Part shown: piece by piece, positions 34,765 to 42,736 of the stretch
How the letters are laid out: each line of letters opens with the position of its first letter
Numbering within the stretch: position 1 is the first letter of the stretch
Assembly (NCBI GenBank): GCA_934660915.1
Contig: CAKUIF010000007.1
Span: forward strand, 62,001 to 126,000
DNA: 64,000 bases
Direction of reading: 5' to 3'
Source: an uncultured Olsenella sp.
GTDB taxonomy: Bacteria; Actinomycetota; Coriobacteriia; Coriobacteriales; Atopobiaceae
Notes under the pieces: model-generated
The model's database searches: none
Seen by the model: the letters and a program-made list of their open reading frames with translations, nothing else
Told to the model about the DNA's origin: nothing
Made by a program: the position numbers and the translations under genes

Positions 34765-35592
34765 GTGCTCAAACTGATATTCGTCGACATGGACGGAACG
34801 TTCCTCGATTCAAATAAGGCGGTTTGCCCGCGCAATAAAGACGTGATGGACCTGGCCGCGCGTCTTGGCGTCCAGTTCGTGCCGTGCACGGGCAGGAACG
34901 TCAACGGCATCCCCGCGGAGATGGTCGATCACCCAGCGGTCCGTTATGCGGTGTGCTGCAACGGTGCCTTGATTCGCGATGTTCGCACCGGCGAAATCCT
35001 GCATGAGGTTGATTTGGATAAGGACACGGTTTGCGGCTTGTTTAACGAGCTCGAGGACCTTCCCATCACGTTCGACATCTTTGCGGACGGAAAGATATAT
35101 ACCTTTGACGACCGCTGGGATTACATCGACCAAATGGAGTGCGACGAGCCGACCCGCCGCCAGCTCAAGTCGTTCCGCGTTCGGTATGACGGGGACTTCG
35201 AACAGCTGATGGGGGAGTGCGGGGACATCTGCCGCATCAACGTGTTCTTTCTTGACGATGAGTCGAAGCGGCGCGCTTGGAACGTCGTCGATGCCAATCC
35301 GATGCTGCGTCGCTCCACATCGCTGCCGTCGAACATCGAGATTACCCACAAAGAAGCCCACAAGGGCGCCGCGCTCACGTGGCTGTGCGATTACCTGGGC
35401 GTCGACGTCGCGGACGCGGTCGCGTTCGGCGACGGGGACAACGACCTGTCCATGATTCGGGCGGCCGGCGACGGCGTGGCGATGGCCAACGCCATCCCCG
35501 AGGTGCTCGCGGCGGCCGACCACGTCACGTCCTCCTGCGACGAGGCCGGCGTGGCGGCCTACCTGGAGCCGATCCTTTCGGCTATGGCCTAG
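34765..35592 (+). CDS. HAD-superfamily Cof-type phosphatase
   Basis: This 275-residue protein starts (GTG, GAGGTG upstream) MLKLIFVDMDGTFLDSNKAV. DMDGT, PCTGRN, the Lys in EAHKGAAL and GDGDNDLSM are Cof-type motifs. It has the same length as the HAD protein at 26.9 kb. The last 66 codons and the following palindrome are almost identical to that gene at DNA level, which suggests gene conversion. It follows the 2-hydroxyacid dehydrogenase by 21 bp and probably dephosphorylates a sugar or sugar-acid phosphate. Confidence 0.92.
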   Translation: MLKLIFVDMDGTFLDSNKAVCPRNKDVMDLAARLGVQFVPCTGRNVNGIPAEMVDHPAVRYAVCCNGALIRDVRTGEILHEVDLDKDTVCGLFNELEDLPITFDIFADGKIYTFDDRWDYIDQMECDEPTRRQLKSFRVRYDGDFEQLMGECGDICRINVFFLDDESKRRAWNVVDANPMLRRSTSLPSNIEITHKEAHKGAALTWLCDYLGVDVADAVAFGDGDNDLSMIRAAGDGVAMANAIPEVLAAADHVTSSCDEAGVAAYLEPILSAMA

Positions 35593-35625
35593 CCCTTCTT
35601 GCCGCCGGAGGGTCTACGGAAAAAC

Positions 35626-35730
35626 TAACTCCCATACAGCGGACGCATTTCGGCCAATTTCGGCCCGGATGCGTCCGCTGTGTGGGGGTTAGGCGTCGCG
35701 AAGCCTTCACAACGTCGTGAAGGCTTCGCG
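35626..35730. repeat. Dispersed palindrome, copy 2
   Basis: Same 66-bp palindrome and GAAGCCTTCAC inverted repeats as at 27.8 kb, with a few substitutions. It separates the HAD gene from the convergent DUF956-like gene. Confidence 0.85.
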
Positions 35731-35732
35731 AT

Positions 35733-36113
35733 CTAGTGGGCGGCTCTGCGCAGGCGGTCGCGGAGTTTATCCAGCAGGCTCGGCTCCGCTGCCGCGGCCT
35801 CGTTCGGCGAAGTGAAGACGTCGCGGTCCAGATGCGCGCCCATCGCCTTGACGAGCGCGGCGCCGTCCTCCGGGATCAGGGTGTGGACCTGGCCCGCATC
35901 CGTGTGGACCTCGAGCTCGCGGACATCGCCGCGGAAGATGTCCGCCTCGACGCTCGTGATCTCGTCCCAAGCCACGTGCAGCTGCCGCACGCCATCGGTC
36001 GTCTCGAACTCGATGCCGGCGTCCCCGCACAGGACGGCGCCGGGCTTGGGCATGATTCCGCTGGTCAGGCAGTTGCAGCCGATCCTAGCCTCGATAACCT
36101 GGTTGAACGCCAT
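35733..36113 (-). CDS. DUF956-like protein
   Basis: The 126-residue protein has GAVLCGDAGIEFETTDGVRQLHVAWDEITSVEAD followed by an acidic central part and a C-terminal helix. The pattern of an IPW-like beta segment (VAWDEI) fits DUF956, a small family usually found with mannose-class PTS genes (manO). There is no mannose PTS in this window. It is the last gene of a minus-strand run with the PfkB-like and AEC genes. Role unknown; family call is by eye. Confidence 0.55.
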   Translation of the reverse strand: MAFNQVIEARIGCNCLTSGIMPKPGAVLCGDAGIEFETTDGVRQLHVAWDEITSVEADIFRGDVRELEVHTDAGQVHTLIPEDGAALVKAMGAHLDRDVFTSPNEAAAAEPSLLDKLRDRLRRAAH

Positions 36114-36127
36114 GGCCTACGGCCTCC

Positions 36128-37129
36128 TTACTGTCGGATGCTCGGCTTCACGCCGGCGGCAAGAAGCGACGCGATCTCGGTCTCGGTCGCGTTGGAGAGG
36201 TCGCCCGAGACCGTGGCTTTGAAGGCCGACGACATCGTGGCGAAGTCCACGAGGAACTGCGGCTCCCAGCGGTTCGTCTCGCCGTGGACGATGGCCGCGG
36301 CAAAGACGCTGCCGCAGCTGGAGATGTCGGCCAGCGCCACGTGCTGGGGGAGCGAGAGGAACGTTTCTTCGCGCGTGACCTTGGCGCCGCGGATGCGTGC
36401 GACGTCGTAGCGGTCGATCTGGCGCACGACGAAGCAAACCGAGCGCAGCGAGTAGTCGTTGAGCATGCCGCGTGCCCAGTTGAGGCAGAAGTCAAAGAGA
36501 TCGGGCGCCTCGACGCTCGCATGCTCGATGGAGATGATGTCGTCCTCGGAGGCGACGAGCTCGTCGATGAGGGGCATGAGCTTGCCGATCTTTGCGAGCG
36601 CCTCCTCGCGCGACCACATGGTCTCGCGGTAGTTGAGGTCCATGACGGTCTTGATCCCGCGGCCCTTGCAGGCGCGCAGGGCCTCGATGCACGCGTGGTA
36701 CATCTCGTCCGAGATCGCGGGCACGACGCCCGAGAAGAAGAACACCTCGACGCCGTTTAAGATGTGGTCCCAGTCAAAGTCCTCGCGCTGGGCGTTGGCC
36801 ATCGAGGTGTCGGAGCGGTCGTAGGTGACGACGGTCGGGCGGATGGAGCGCCCGCGCTCGGTGTAGTAGAGGCCCATGCGGTGGTTTGAGCGCAGGATGC
36901 GCGCGGTGTCGATCCCATAGCGCGCGAGGTTCATGATGGCGTTCGAGCCGAGGCGGTTCTCGGGCACCACGCTCACGAAGGCGACGCTCTGCCCGAGCTG
37001 CGCCAGCGTGGTCGCGACGACGACCTCGGCGCCGCTGTACGAGATCTCGAGGTTCCTCGCGTCGTCAAGACGCTCGTGGGCAACGGTGGAAAGCCTGATT
37101 AGAGGCTCGCCAAAGCAAAGAATGCCCAT
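36128..37129 (-). CDS. PfkB-family carbohydrate kinase-like protein (KdgK-like), catalytic Asp not seen
   Basis: This 333-residue protein starts MGILCFGEPLIRLS, has GAEVVVATTLAQLG, GLYYTERGRSIRP and FFFSGVVPA, all typical of 2-keto-3-deoxygluconate kinases. The expected GAGD anion-hole and catalytic Asp near the C-terminus reads ISSCGSVFAAA, so Ser replaces Asp if the alignment is right. It might be inactive, altered, or a sugar-binding relative. It lies between the AEC transporter and the DUF956-like gene on the minus strand, 14 bp and 2 bp from them. Confidence 0.82.
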   Translation of the reverse strand: MGILCFGEPLIRLSTVAHERLDDARNLEISYSGAEVVVATTLAQLGQSVAFVSVVPENRLGSNAIMNLARYGIDTARILRSNHRMGLYYTERGRSIRPTVVTYDRSDTSMANAQREDFDWDHILNGVEVFFFSGVVPAISDEMYHACIEALRACKGRGIKTVMDLNYRETMWSREEALAKIGKLMPLIDELVASEDDIISIEHASVEAPDLFDFCLNWARGMLNDYSLRSVCFVVRQIDRYDVARIRGAKVTREETFLSLPQHVALADISSCGSVFAAAIVHGETNRWEPQFLVDFATMSSAFKATVSGDLSNATETEIASLLAAGVKPSIRQ

Positions 37130-37131
37130 GG

Positions 37132-38058
37132 CTATACTCCCAGGATAAGCACGAGCGAGGTCATCACGACGACGCCCGCGAGGATGGTCAGTGCGTTCGC
37201 CATTCCGGCCAGGCCCTTATCGCCGCCGGCCCACAGGGTGTAGACCGGACCCATCGAAGGCGCCGGCGCCCACGCGAGGACGGCGACGGTCTTGCGGATG
37301 ACGGGGTCGAAGGGCAGCAGGAACAGCGCGGCCAGCGACAGCGCGGTTGCAAATACGAAGCGCCAGCTCAGTAGGCGAATCAGTTCAACAACTTTGGCCT
37401 TGTTGACCGTGAACCTAATCATAAGCCCGATCATGAACATCGCCAAAAAAGAATTCGCGTTGGCAATGGGGTCTATGAGGGTGATGACCTGCTGGGGGAT
37501 GCGCAGCCCAAAGAGCCCCATAAAGATAAGGACCACGTAGCAATCGAACGAAACAGACGAGAAGAGCGCACGGGCAAACACCTTTGCCCTGTCGCGGAAG
37601 CACTGGTAATCGGTGCCGAGCACGCACGCGCGGATGAGCGCCCAGGTGCCGCCGGTGCACATGAGCGAGTTGCCGGCGTCAAACAGGCACGTGGCCACGG
37701 CCGCCTGAGCGGGGAAGAAGGCCTGCACGAAGGCGAGGGCGAAGCAGCCGATATTGAAGCCGGCGACGTTTGACTGCTGCAGAATGCGCTCGTCCTTCGG
37801 CTTGCCCGCGTAGACGACGAGCGAAAGAAAGAAGGGCACGGCGTTCGCGGCGAAGCCGATCGCGATGAGGCACAGAAGCGAACGGTCGAGCTCGGACGCC
37901 TCGAAGGCGCGGATGATGGCGCAGGGGAGCGTCAGGTTAAAGACGATCTTTGAGATCAGGCGGTCGGCGCCCTCCCCGAACTTGCCGCTGTGGCCTGCGG
38001 CCGTGCCTATGAGGATGATGACGACGAAGGACGCGACTTTGGCTAAGACGTCGAGCAT
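37132..38058 (-). CDS. AEC-family transporter (auxin efflux carrier type)
   Basis: This 308-residue membrane protein begins MLDVLAKVASFVVIILIGTAAG and has about ten hydrophobic segments. LPCAIIRAFEAS, QSNVAGFNIGCFALAF and AWAPAPSMGPVY are in the positions of conserved AEC motifs. Bacterial members export or import organic acids such as malate. Beside a kinase and the sugar-acid locus, it may move a keto or sugar acid. The stop is 2 bp from the start of the PfkB-like gene. A longer frame (38112) has no ribosome site. Confidence 0.87.
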   Translation of the reverse strand: MLDVLAKVASFVVIILIGTAAGHSGKFGEGADRLISKIVFNLTLPCAIIRAFEASELDRSLLCLIAIGFAANAVPFFLSLVVYAGKPKDERILQQSNVAGFNIGCFALAFVQAFFPAQAAVATCLFDAGNSLMCTGGTWALIRACVLGTDYQCFRDRAKVFARALFSSVSFDCYVVLIFMGLFGLRIPQQVITLIDPIANANSFLAMFMIGLMIRFTVNKAKVVELIRLLSWRFVFATALSLAALFLLPFDPVIRKTVAVLAWAPAPSMGPVYTLWAGGDKGLAGMANALTILAGVVVMTSLVLILGV

Positions 38059-38146
38059 AACGGGGTTGAGCTCCCAACTTGAGGCAGTAAAAGGGTGAGG
38101 GCCGGCTGGCACCGGCCCTCAAAGGAAAGGCACTTATATATAGGTT

Positions 38147-38710
38147 CTAGTACTTGGGCTTGCGGATGCGGCTAACCTTCTCGGGGTGGAAACGCTTGAC
38201 TGCGGCAAGTCCGTCCTGCGCGTTGACGCGGTCGCTCGCTTTCTTGAACTGGATGCGGATCGGAGCGAAGCCCATGTCCATGTTTGCCTGGGCGAGGCGC
38301 GCCTGGCGTCGGTTGCGGGTCTTGACCCACGCGTCGTAGTCCACGGGGACCGCGCATAGGAAGGTGTCGTCCTTGAGCTTAAGAAGGTGCACGTCCGCGA
38401 TCTGGTCCCAAGGGGTAAAGCCCGAGCCCATGGAGTCGGTGTTGTCGGTGATGCCCTTCTCGTCGATGACGATGGCGTTGCGGCGACGAATGATCTTCGT
38501 GATGTTCGAGCCGATGATGAAGGCCGAGACGGGAAGCATGACCCAACCCATGCCTACCTTCATGATGAGGAGGTTCTCGGCGTAGGGCAAAGGCTGCGTG
38601 AGCACGAGGATCGCGCCGAGCAGAAGGCAGGCTCCCATAAACAAATAAGAAGCGAGGAGAACGACGTTCGCGTTGATGGCGAGCTTCTCGCCTTCCATGG
38701 CACGGGACAT
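38147..38710 (-). CDS. Membrane protein with two N-terminal helices, STM3941-like, function unknown
   Basis: The 187-residue protein starts MSRAMEGEKLAINANVVLLA behind AAGGAG. Two membrane helices (about residues 14-36 and 48-66) are followed by a soluble part with TPWDQIADVHLL and RLAQANMDMGFAPIRIQF, the pattern of the poorly characterised STM3941 family. It is separated from AEC by 88 bp and may be the first gene of the minus-strand run. Confidence 0.65.
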   Translation of the reverse strand: MSRAMEGEKLAINANVVLLASYLFMGACLLLGAILVLTQPLPYAENLLIMKVGMGWVMLPVSAFIIGSNITKIIRRRNAIVIDEKGITDNTDSMGSGFTPWDQIADVHLLKLKDDTFLCAVPVDYDAWVKTRNRRQARLAQANMDMGFAPIRIQFKKASDRVNAQDGLAAVKRFHPEKVSRIRKPKY

Positions 38711-39066
38711 CCGCGACTCCTTCCTGAGTGCGTGCGGGCGCACGCGAGTAATTGCGTTGGCTGAATCATAGGTAATCTTGTCTCTCTAATCGAGCACAAC
38801 TCGCGAAATATGAAGAAAACGTGTGTAGAATTGACGAATAATAGCGTACTGTCAATCAGCATGGGGGTACAAAACGAACAGGACAAGAACAAAAAATGGC
38901 GAAACCGTGATGAAAACCCAAAAAAGCCAATCACGCCCAACAAACTCTGTGACGGAAATATGATTCATGCCAACAAACCTCCACAGGAGTAGAACCCGCA
39001 AGGGCGGAGGTACTGGCCAGGTTCAGGTTCTGCACACACAAGGAAAGAACGGAGAGGAGTAGGAGA
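38711..39066. promoter_or_regulatory. AT-rich divergent region upstream of the second PTS cluster
   Basis: This 356-bp region holds ATTGAC (38830-38835) facing GTCAAT (38851-38856), a 6-bp inverted repeat with 15-bp spacer, and AGAACC/GGTTCT arms (about 38992-39033) that could fold around GGCCAGGTTC. GGAGAGGAG precedes the PTS IIB start. No small gene is supported. Confidence 0.45.
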
Positions 39067-39393
39067 ATGGCAGGCAAGAAGTTCATCGTTGGCGTTACCG
39101 CTTGTCAGATCGGCATCGCCCACACGTTTATGGCTGCCGAGTCCTTGCAGCAGGCCATCGAGGCCCGCGGCTGCGAGGCCAAGATCGAGACCCAGGGCGC
39201 GACCGGTGCCGAGAACGTCATCACCGATGAGGACCTCGCTCGCGCCGACGCCGCTATCATCGCGGCCGACGTCAAGATCAAGCACGGCGAGCGCTTTGAC
39301 CCCATCCCCACGCTGAGCTGCAAGACCAATGAGGTTATGACGCCGGAGACCGCTCTTGGCGTTGTTGACGAGGTTCTGGAGGCGATTGAGTAA
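39067..39393 (+). CDS. PTS IIB component, fructose class
   Basis: This 108-residue IIB starts MAGKKFIVGVTACQIGIAHTFMAA, with the phospho-Cys at residue 13. Ends in GVVDEVLEAIE. It is cotranscribed with IIC 2 bp downstream. The IIA partner is not adjacent; a IIA of the same superfamily is encoded at the far end of the cluster (50882). Confidence 0.94.
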   Translation: MAGKKFIVGVTACQIGIAHTFMAAESLQQAIEARGCEAKIETQGATGAENVITDEDLARADAAIIAADVKIKHGERFDPIPTLSCKTNEVMTPETALGVVDEVLEAIE

Positions 39394-39395
39394 CA

Positions 39396-40532
39396 ATGGC
39401 AGAGATTAAGCGCAAGAACGCAAAGAAGAAGAGCGCCGGCCGTCAGGCATGGGATGCTGTTCTTACCGGTATTTCGTACATGATCCCGTTCATCGTCGGC
39501 GGCGGCGTGCTTTGGGGCATCGCCAAGGCCATGGGCGGCTACAACATCGCGGCCGACATGAAGGCCCTGGTTGCCGACGGCGGCAGCTACAAGGACTACA
39601 CGCTCGCCATGGTGATCTACTCCATCGGCTCCGCGATCTTCGACGTGTGCGTGCCGGTCATCGGCGCCTACACCGCCTACGCCCTCTCCGATAAGCCCGG
39701 CCTCGCTCCTGGCTTCGCTGTCGGCGTCATCTCCAACACCATCAAGGCCGGCTTCCTCGGCGCGGTCGTCGGCGGCATCGTCGCTGGCTACGTCGTGAAC
39801 TTCCTGAAGGATGCCTCCAAGAAGGTCCCGAGCTCCGTCCAGTCCGTGTTCCCGATCCTGATCATCCCGGTCGTCGGCACCATGGTCACCTCCCTGCTTA
39901 TGTGGTACGTCATCGGTGTGCCCATCGGCTGGTTCATGACCGCCATCACCTCCCTGCTGACCAACCTCCAGGGCGTCGGCGGCGCTGTCTTCGGCGCGGC
40001 CATCGGTATCGGCATGTCCACCGACCAGGGCGGCCCGATCTCCAAGGCAGTCGCTCTCGTGGCCAACGGCCTCAACGCCGACGGCATCCTCGGGCCCGCG
40101 GCCTGCAAGATGTGCGGCGGCATGCAGAACCCGCTCGGCGTCTGCTTCGCTCAGATCATCGACCGCTTCGCCGGCAAGAAGAAGTTCACCGAGAAGGAGC
40201 GCTCCACCACTGTCTCCGGCCTCGTCCTCGCCTGCTGCTACATCCAGGAGTACGTCATCCCGTTCCTGGTTCAGGACACCTGGCGCTGCATCGTCCCCTG
40301 CATGATCGGTGGCGCTATCTCCGGCGGCCTCTGCGGCTTCTTCGCCCTTGAGTCCGCGGCTGTCCACGGCGGCGTCTTCGTCATCCCGATGATGAGCAAC
40401 CCGCTCCAGTTCGTCCTGTTCTGGTTCGCCGGCGCTGCCGTCAACGGCATCCTGTACTTCCTCCTCCGCAAGCCCGTCAGCGAGGAAGGCGACATGGCCG
40501 GCAACGGCGTCCTCGACCAGCTCCTCGGCTAG
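39396..40532 (+). CDS. PTS IIC component, fructose class
   Basis: This 378-residue permease has about nine hydrophobic segments. GISYMIPFIVGGGVLWGIAK, the long loop with GLAPGFAVGVI and the conserved GIGMSTDQGGPISKA are fructose-type IIC features. In this family the GLAPG and GG..K segments bind the sugar. A terminator follows, so part of transcription should stop before the aldolase gene. Confidence 0.94.
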   Translation: MAEIKRKNAKKKSAGRQAWDAVLTGISYMIPFIVGGGVLWGIAKAMGGYNIAADMKALVADGGSYKDYTLAMVIYSIGSAIFDVCVPVIGAYTAYALSDKPGLAPGFAVGVISNTIKAGFLGAVVGGIVAGYVVNFLKDASKKVPSSVQSVFPILIIPVVGTMVTSLLMWYVIGVPIGWFMTAITSLLTNLQGVGGAVFGAAIGIGMSTDQGGPISKAVALVANGLNADGILGPAACKMCGGMQNPLGVCFAQIIDRFAGKKKFTEKERSTTVSGLVLACCYIQEYVIPFLVQDTWRCIVPCMIGGAISGGLCGFFALESAAVHGGVFVIPMMSNPLQFVLFWFAGAAVNGILYFLLRKPVSEEGDMAGNGVLDQLLG

Positions 40533-40554
40533 TCCCCTGCACGTTCGCTCCGCC

Positions 40555-40596
40555 AGGGCGGGGAGACTCCACGGCGTGTCTCCCCGCCCTTCTTTG
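40555..40596 (+). terminator. Terminator between PTS IIC and aldolase
   Basis: AGGGCGGGGAGAC (40555-40567) and GTCTCCCCGCCCT (40578-40590) form a perfect 13-bp stem followed by TCTTTG. The imperfect T-tract suggests partial read-through. Confidence 0.8.
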
Positions 40597-40688
40597 TAAA
40601 CGCCGTACCCACGTAACCGCTTTCGGCTGGTCGAAATAGCTCCCGCCGGCGAGTCAGGCACACAGAAAAGGTTAGGAAGGACTCAGGC

Positions 40689-41579
40689 ATGTACACCTCA
40701 ATGAAGGAAATTCTCCAGCACGCAAGCGTCAACCACTACGCGGTTCCCGCTCCGAACTGCCCCAGCTACAACATGGTCAAGGCCGCCTGCATGGCAGCCG
40801 AGGCAAAGAAGTCCGCGGTCATCCTGGACCTGTCTCCCCGTCAGTTCAAGATGAACGCCACCCCTGAGGTCTGGGCCCCCATGGTCAAGGCCATCGCAGA
40901 GCCCCTGAACGTCCCCGTGGCGCTTAACCTCGACCACGGCGCGGAGTTCGAGGACATCTGCCGCTGCATCAAGGCCGGCTTCTCGAGCGTCATGTGCGAC
41001 GCCTCCAGCCTGCCTTTCGAAGAGAATATTCGCCGCGTCCAGCAGGTCGTGGCTTTTGCCCACTCCCACGGCGCCTCTGTCGAGGCCGAGCTCGGCCACG
41101 TCGGCCAGGCCGCCGAGGGTGATGGCCGTTCCGACGACATGTACACCAACGTGGACATGGCCGTCGAGTTCGTCGAGCGCACCGGCTGCGACTGCCTGGC
41201 CGTCGCCATCGGCACCGCTCACGGCAAGTACCCCGCCGACTACGTGCCCCGCCTCGACTTCGGCCGACTCGCCGAAATCAAGGCCGCCCTTGGCCAGAAC
41301 TACCCGCTCGTGCTCCACGGCGGCTCCGGCGCAGGCGACGAGAACTTCCAGAAGGCCGTCGCCGGTGGCATCAACAAGGTGAACCTGTGGACCGACTACT
41401 CCCGCGCCTACGTCGGCGCCGTCCGCGAGTTCCTCGCGGCCAACGAGAGCCCGGACTACATCTTTGTTGCGACCGACGCTGAGGAGAAGGCCTCCAAGTG
41501 GCTTGAGCGCTACATGGACCTCTTTGGCTCCGCCGGCCGTTACCAGTTCTCCGACGACAAGATGGAAGAGACGGACTAA
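40689..41579 (+). CDS. Class II fructose-bisphosphate-type aldolase
   Basis: This 296-residue zinc aldolase has the metal-binding His in LNLDHGAEF, TAHGKY and LHGGSGA, and the conserved NLWTDYSRAYV with the substrate-binding Asp. The family includes FbaA and aldolases for tagatose- and ketose-phosphates, all yielding dihydroxyacetone phosphate. Downstream of a fructose-class PTS, the likely substrate is a ketose-1-phosphate or its bisphosphate. AAGGA is upstream. It leads the metabolic part of the cluster. Confidence 0.92.
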   Translation: MYTSMKEILQHASVNHYAVPAPNCPSYNMVKAACMAAEAKKSAVILDLSPRQFKMNATPEVWAPMVKAIAEPLNVPVALNLDHGAEFEDICRCIKAGFSSVMCDASSLPFEENIRRVQQVVAFAHSHGASVEAELGHVGQAAEGDGRSDDMYTNVDMAVEFVERTGCDCLAVAIGTAHGKYPADYVPRLDFGRLAEIKAALGQNYPLVLHGGSGAGDENFQKAVAGGINKVNLWTDYSRAYVGAVREFLAANESPDYIFVATDAEEKASKWLERYMDLFGSAGRYQFSDDKMEETD

Positions 41580-41584
41580 CACCC

Positions 41585-42736
41585 ATGACGAGGTTCCTCT
41601 TCGCATGCGACTCATTCAAGGGCACCATCTCCTCGGCCCGCTCCGCTGAGCTTCTGGCCGAGGAGGCCTCGTCCTTCTTTCCGGACGCGACCTTCGACTC
41701 GCTCGAGGTCGCCGACGGCGGGGAGGGGACGGTCGACGCCCTCGTGGCCTCGCTCGGCGGCGAGCGCGTGACGCTTACCGTGTCCGACCCGCTGGGCCGC
41801 CCCGTCGAGGCGAGCTACGGGCTTCTTCCCGGGGGCCTCGCGGTCATCGAGATGGCCGCCGCCTCCGGTCTGCCCCTGCTTTCCCTTGCGGAGAGGGACC
41901 CTCGCCTTACCAGTACCTACGGCACCGGCGAGCTGATCGCCGACGCCATCGCACGCGGCGTGAGCGACATCACGCTCGCCATCGGCGGCTCTGCCACCAA
42001 CGACTGCGGCATGGGGGCCATGCGCGCCCTCGGTGCCCGCTTCCTCGATGAGTTCGGCGCCGAGCTCACGGGCACCGGCTCTGACCTCGCCCGCGTCGGC
42101 TCCATCGACCTTTCCGGCATGGACGGGCGCGTGGCCCAGACGAGCTTCCACGTGATGTGCGACGTCGACAACCCGCTCGTTGGGCCCCGCGGCGCCACTT
42201 ACGTCTTTGGCCCCCAGAAGGGCGCCGACCCCGCCTGCGCCGACGAGCTCGAGGCCGGCATGAAAAGCTACGCCGCCGTGCTCGCCGCCACCTTTGGCTG
42301 CGATGTCTCCGCCGAACCCGGCATGGGCGCCGCGGGCGGCCTCGGCGCCGCCGCGCGCCTCTTCCTCAACGCCGAGGTTGTGGGCGGCGTCGACCGCGTG
42401 CTCGACCTCGTCGGCTTCGACGAGGCGCTCGCCGACTGCGACCTCTGTGTGACGGGGGAGGGCCACGCCGACTCCCAGTCCGCCCACGGCAAGGTCGTCT
42501 CGGGCGTCGCTGCGCGCTGCCGCAAGGCGGGCGTGCCCTGCGTCGCCGTCGTCGGCGGCATGAGCGCCGACGCGACCGAGCTTATTGGCTCTGGCGTCGA
42601 CGCGCTCGTTCCCACGGTGATCGACGTCTCCTCCATCGAGGAGGTTCTCGCGGCGGCGGAGGTCAACTTCCGCTTGGCTGCCCAGCGCACGTTCGCGCTT
42701 CTTTCCATCGGCGGCAAATTGGGGGTAAAACGATGA
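41585..42736 (+). CDS. Glycerate kinase
   Basis: The 383-residue enzyme starts MTRFLFACDSFKGTISSA. DSFKGTISS, VADGGEGT, GGSATNDCGMGA, DVDNPLVGPRGA and GAAGGLGAA, CVTGEGHADSQS are diagnostic of the GlxK family. It converts D-glycerate to 2- or 3-phosphoglycerate. It begins 6 bp after the aldolase stop and its stop overlaps the next ATG by 4 bp, so it is translationally coupled. With the aldolase it may handle a C3 product of sugar cleavage. Confidence 0.95.
   Translation: MTRFLFACDSFKGTISSARSAELLAEEASSFFPDATFDSLEVADGGEGTVDALVASLGGERVTLTVSDPLGRPVEASYGLLPGGLAVIEMAAASGLPLLSLAERDPRLTSTYGTGELIADAIARGVSDITLAIGGSATNDCGMGAMRALGARFLDEFGAELTGTGSDLARVGSIDLSGMDGRVAQTSFHVMCDVDNPLVGPRGATYVFGPQKGADPACADELEAGMKSYAAVLAATFGCDVSAEPGMGAAGGLGAAARLFLNAEVVGGVDRVLDLVGFDEALADCDLCVTGEGHADSQSAHGKVVSGVAARCRKAGVPCVAVVGGMSADATELIGSGVDALVPTVIDVSSIEEVLAAAEVNFRLAAQRTFALLSIGGKLGVKR

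Noticed and set aside
38711..39066. A riboswitch or T-box before the fructose PTS genes
   Set aside because: I see inverted repeats but no recognisable T-box, specifier or known aptamer core.
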